Made by a program: the position numbers and the translations under genes. Source: Rhodococcus qingshengii JCM 15477 (GTDB lineage Bacteria > Actinomycetota > Actinomycetes > Mycobacteriales > Mycobacteriaceae). From it: 64,000 nucleotides of DNA. Each line of letters begins with the position of its first letter. Position 1 is the stretch's first letter. Below, in pieces: positions 61,411 to 64,000 of the stretch. The stretch covers positions 1,098,501-1,162,500 of the forward strand of contig NZ_CP096563.1 in assembly GCF_023221595.1 (NCBI RefSeq). The letters run 5' to 3'. The notes below the pieces were generated by a model. The model saw only the letters and a program-made list of their open reading frames with translations. It had not been told where the DNA came from and searched no databases.

Positions 61411-61474
61411 AGCCGTTAAGCAGTTCAGCCGTTAAGCAGTTCAGCCGTTATGCAGTTCAGCCGTAAAGCAGTGA
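61411..61474. repeat. four tandem 16-bp units upstream of cysK
   Basis: AGCCGTTAAGCAGTTC (61411, 61427), AGCCGTTATGCAGTTC (61443) and AGCCGTAAAGCAGTGA (61459) run head to tail. The array lies between the pckG terminator and cysK, ending 43 bp before the cysK ATG, in the position of promoter elements. Confidence 0.88.
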
Positions 61475-61517
61475 TCAGCGAGCGGGTCGACACACTCGAT
61501 CCTCAGGAGGACCAGAT

Positions 61518-62453
61518 ATGAGCGGGATCTACAACAACGTGACCGAATTGGTCGGGCGCACCCCGATCGTGCGGCTCAACCGTCTGACCGAGGGCCTGGA
61601 CGCACAGGTCGCCGTCAAGCTCGAGTTCTACAACCCGGCCAACAGCGTCAAGGACCGGATCGGCGTGGCGATCATCGACGCCGCCGAGAAGTCCGGAGCA
61701 CTCAAGCCCGGTGGCACGATCGTCGAGGGAACCAGCGGTAACACGGGTATCGCACTCGCCATGGTCGGTGCTGCTCGTGGCTACAAGGTCATCCTGACCA
61801 TGCCCGAGACCATGTCCACCGAGCGTCGCGTGATGCTGCGTGCTTACGGCGCCGAGATCGTGCTGACCCCGGGATCCGAGGGCATGGCCGGTGCGGTCGC
61901 CAAGGCCAAGGAAATCGTCGAGCAGACCGAGAACGCTGTCTCGGCCAGCCAGTTCGCGAACCCGGCCAACCCGGCCATCCACGAGGCAACGACGGGCGAA
62001 GAGGTCTGGGCCGACACCGACGGCGCCGTCGACATCTTCGTGTCCGGCATCGGCACCGGCGGCACCATCACCGGCGTCGGACGCACCCTTCGCAAGTACA
62101 AGCCCGAGGTTAAGATCGTGGGCGTCGAGCCCATCGACTCGCCGATCCTCAACGGTGGCCAGCCCGGCCCCCACAAGATCCAGGGAATCGGCGCGAACTT
62201 CGTGCCCGACGTCCTCGATCGCGAGATCTACGACGAGATCATCGACGTCTCGTTCCCCGATTCCATCGAGGTCGCTCGCGCACTCGGCACCAAGGAAGGC
62301 ATCCTGGGCGGCATCTCGTCCGGCGCCATCGTCTGGGCAGCACTCGAGTTGGCGAAGCGTCCGGAAAACGCCGGCAAGCTGATCGTGGCTGTCGTGTGCG
62401 ACTTCGGCGAGCGTTACATCTCCACCCCGCTGTTCGAACACATCCGGGACTGA
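61518..62453 (+). CDS. cysK: cysteine synthase A (O-acetylserine sulfhydrylase)
   Basis: 311-aa PLP enzyme that makes cysteine from O-acetylserine and sulfide. The PLP Lys is K45 in NSVKDRIGV, the substrate loop is [12 protein letters not shown], and [12 protein letters not shown] binds the cofactor phosphate. AGGAGGA lies before ATG 61518. It is followed after 5 bp by cysE, making a cysteine operon whose two products form the cysteine synthase complex. Four 16-bp repeats lie in its upstream region. Confidence 0.96.
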   Translation: MSGIYNNVTELVGRTPIVRLNRLTEGLDAQVAVKLEFYNPANSVKDRIGVAIIDAAEKSGALKPGGTIVEGTSGNTGIALAMVGAARGYKVILTMPETMSTERRVMLRAYGAEIVLTPGSEGMAGAVAKAKEIVEQTENAVSASQFANPANPAIHEATTGEEVWADTDGAVDIFVSGIGTGGTITGVGRTLRKYKPEVKIVGVEPIDSPILNGGQPGPHKIQGIGANFVPDVLDREIYDEIIDVSFPDSIEVARALGTKEGILGGISSGAIVWAALELAKRPENAGKLIVAVVCDFGERYISTPLFEHIRD

Positions 62454-62458
62454 GACTT

Positions 62459-63037
62459 GTGAGTATCCTCGGGACAATTCGCGAGGACCTGCAGGCTGCG
62501 CGCGGTCAGGATCCTGCCGCGCGCAGCAATGTGGAGAACGCGCTCGTTTATTCAGGGCTGCATGCTATTTGGGCGCATCGGGTTGCACATCGCATGTGGG
62601 CCGTCCCTGCGCTACGCGGCCCGGCGCGAGTGCTCTCGCAGCTGACACGCTTCGTCACCGGCATCGAGATTCATCCCGGTGCCACCATCGGTCGGCGGTT
62701 TTTCATCGATCACGGCATGGGCGTCGTGATCGGGGAGACGGCCGAGGTCGGTAACGACGTGATGCTCTATCACGGCGTCACTCTCGGTGGTCGCTCGCTC
62801 GAGCAGGTCAAGCGTCACCCGACGCTGGGAGACCGGGTCACCGTCGGCGCTGGTGCCAAGATCCTCGGACCTGTCGTCATCGGTGAAGGTAGCGCTATCG
62901 GCGCCAATGCCGTTGTCACCAGAGATGTTCCGGCCGAATCCATCGCGACGGGTATCCCGGCGGTGGCGCGGCCACGGACCACCAAGGAAAAACTGGTGGA
63001 CCCGAACAGCTACATCGATCCGGCGATGTACATCTGA
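62459..63037 (+). CDS. cysE: serine O-acetyltransferase
   Basis: 192-aa left-handed beta-helix acetyltransferase that makes O-acetylserine from serine and acetyl-Co[29 protein letters not shown], the YHGVTLGG motif and [13 protein letters not shown] are the hexapeptide repeats; catalytic His is in FIDHGMG. It is the short EpsC-like form lacking the long N-terminal domain of enteric CysE. GTG 62459 is 5 bp after cysK. The C-terminal tail would dock to CysK. Confidence 0.93.
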   Translation: MSILGTIREDLQAARGQDPAARSNVENALVYSGLHAIWAHRVAHRMWAVPALRGPARVLSQLTRFVTGIEIHPGATIGRRFFIDHGMGVVIGETAEVGNDVMLYHGVTLGGRSLEQVKRHPTLGDRVTVGAGAKILGPVVIGEGSAIGANAVVTRDVPAESIATGIPAVARPRTTKEKLVDPNSYIDPAMYI

Positions 63038-63050
63038 AGCACTCCTTCTT

Positions 63051-63087
63051 CGATGGCCACCCTCGTGTAGACGGCGGGTGGCCATCG
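63051..63087. terminator. hairpin terminator after cysE
   Basis: CGATGGCCACCC and GGGTGGCCATCG pair over 12 bp around a 13-nt loop between the convergent cysE and hypothetical membrane gene. Confidence 0.7.
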
Positions 63088-63095
63088 GCGTCGGC

Positions 63096-63398
63096 TCAGG
63101 CTCGCGTCAGGTGCCACCCGCGACGTCCCAGTACGACGGCCGTCGCAGCGCCCAATGCTGCTCCGATCAAGGGATAGCAGGCCAGGACGAGCCAGCGCGG
63201 TCCGTCTAAGGGTTCGTAGGCGGTGGCTATTGTCGACTCGTAGTCCCGAGCCATCTGCACGTCCCGGAACGGTACGTAGGAGCCCTGATAGACGATGGTC
63301 TCGTCAGGGCTGGTCATCACGTCGATCAGACTGCCCACCAGGGGAATTCCCCCGACGACAAATCCCAGAACCGCCAGAATCACGATCAGTGTGCGCAT
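63096..63398 (-). CDS. small two-helix membrane protein
   Basis: 100-aa protein. An N-terminal helix (LIVILAVLGFVVGGIPLVGSLI) and a C-terminal helix (WLVLACYPLIGAALGAATAVVL) flank an extracytoplasmic loop (about 28-65, SPDETIVYQGSYVPFRDVQMARDYES). I recognise no family. It follows the CDF transporter gene by 28 bp on the same strand and may share its transcript. Confidence 0.6.
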   Translation of the reverse strand: MRTLIVILAVLGFVVGGIPLVGSLIDVMTSPDETIVYQGSYVPFRDVQMARDYESTIATAYEPLDGPRWLVLACYPLIGAALGAATAVVLGRRGWHLTRA

Positions 63399-63426
63399 CG
63401 CCCGAGCCTATCGCCCGGCCGGAAGT

Positions 63427-64000
63427 TCAGACTGTGATCGACGGTTCTTCGGGGGTCGAGAGGGTCAGGATCGCCCGCACGACACGTGGGCTCTGCTCGA
63501 GTGAGCGCTCGAGTTCGCGCAACGTGTGGGCCACACGGGATTCCGCGTAGTCACCGACCAGGTCGACGCTGGCCACCAGGTAGACCTGTCGCGGCCCGAG
63601 GTATTCCATACGCAGGAACGTGATTCGGTTGATCTCGGGCAGTTGGGTGAGAGCTTCGATGGCTGCTGCCCGCAGCGTCGGTGAGGCCTCTTCGCCGACC
63701 AGGAAGCGGCGGTTCCGATCTATCAGAATGATTGCGATGACCCCGAGGAGAATGCCGACGAAGATGGAGCCGAGGGCGTCGGGGACGGGTGAACCGGTGA
63801 CCTGGTGCAACAGAACACCGACGAACGCGATGACCAAACCGATAAGTGCCGCAGCATCTTCGGCGAACACGGCCCGAGTCGTCGGGTCGGATGTGTTGAG
63901 TGCCTGGGTCATGACGTCGCGGTTCACGGCGGACGCTTCGTTTCGGAGTTGTTTGTACGCCTGCCGGAACGAGATGCCTTCGAGGATGAACGAGACGCCG
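63427..64000 (-). CDS. cation diffusion facilitator transporter (C-terminal part, cut by window edge)
   Basis: The frame continues past the right edge; about 190 residues are visible. From the edge it reads GVSFILEGISFRQAYKQLRN, typical of the SLC30A9/YdfM-like CDF group, then a helix pair (AALIGLVIAFVGVLLHQ and ALGSIFVGILLGVIAIILI) and a cytoplasmic ferredoxin-like domain (LRAAAIEALTQLPEINRITFLRMEYLGPRQVYLVASVDL). It should export Zn2+ or another divalent cation. An internal GTG at 63927 is not the true start. Confidence 0.85.
   Translation of the reverse strand, partial: GVSFILEGISFRQAYKQLRNEASAVNRDVMTQALNTSDPTTRAVFAEDAAALIGLVIAFVGVLLHQVTGSPVPDALGSIFVGILLGVIAIILIDRNRRFLVGEEASPTLRAAAIEALTQLPEINRITFLRMEYLGPRQVYLVASVDLVGDYAESRVAHTLRELERSLEQSPRVVRAILTLSTPEEPSITV

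Noticed and set aside
61411..61474. array resembling a miniature CRISPR
   Set aside because: The 16-bp units are contiguous with no spacers and there are no cas genes.

Overview
The window reads as a chromosomal segment of a mycolic-acid actinomycete, most likely Rhodococcus (R. erythropolis/qingshengii-like). The reasons are high GC, frequent GTG starts, an mmpL3 neighbourhood ordered as I remember it from Mycobacterium, a MacS/MacR pair, IdeR-type iron boxes, a purC-ptrB ... purS-purQ layout and a GTP-type PEP carboxykinase. The species is inferred, not proven. There is no integrase, transposase, CRISPR array, rRNA or recognisable tRNA, so this looks like core and soft-core chromosome. No gap between genes exceeds about 280 bp.

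Layout. 1-1.7 kb: the start of a secreted tyrosine phosphatase (cut by the left edge) and, divergently, an iron-siderophore binding lipoprotein behind an IdeR box. 1.8-8.7 kb: purC-ptrB, then a two-component system divergent from the dicarboxylate transporter dctA, which carries a perfect Crp/GlxR-like palindrome. 8.8-13.5 kb: two DszC/SfnB-type flavin monooxygenases, a Suc_Fer-type iron-sulfur protein and a second siderophore lipoprotein, the last two diverging from one IdeR box. 13.5-18.2 kb: peroxidase, deacetylase-like protein, secreted zincin protease, MBL hydrolase, purS-purQ. 18.2-22.7 kb: aminotransferase, divergent MocR regulator, MarR-like protein, MGT glycosyltransferase. 22.9-28.0 kb: a probable copper module (kinase, regulator, DUF305 lipoprotein, CPH-type P1B ATPase). 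28.0-31.9 kb: hydrolase, SUKH-like protein, ABC-F ATPase, conserved hypothetical.

32.0-35.6 kb: two tandem MecA_N-type penicillin-binding lipoproteins, the second with every transpeptidase motif lost. 35.7-42.7 kb: TauE/SafE exporter, POT peptide transporter, DUF3054, YceI, leuA with a leucine-codon leader peptide, a FadR-type regulator and a flippase-like membrane protein. 42.7-48.2 kb: membrane adenylate cyclase, divergent AI-2E/PerM protein, MacS-MacR and a LiaF-like protein. 48.2-49.9 kb: cupin-MaoC pair divergent from its TetR regulator, with twin operators. 50.0-61.3 kb: DUF2339 protein, mmpL3-NYN-trmB on the minus strand, then two degenerate GTPase-like proteins, a DxDxDG protein and pckG with a structured leader. 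61.4-64 kb: cysK-cysE, a small membrane protein and a CDF metal transporter cut by the right edge.

Themes. Iron: two orphan binding proteins plus a possible reductant under IdeR. Sulfur: DszC/SfnB-like enzymes, TauE, cysK-cysE. Envelope: the PBP pair, mmpL3, MacSR/LiaF. At four places, all at gene ends or in spacers, there are short tandem repeats with the same 16-bp period but different sequences.
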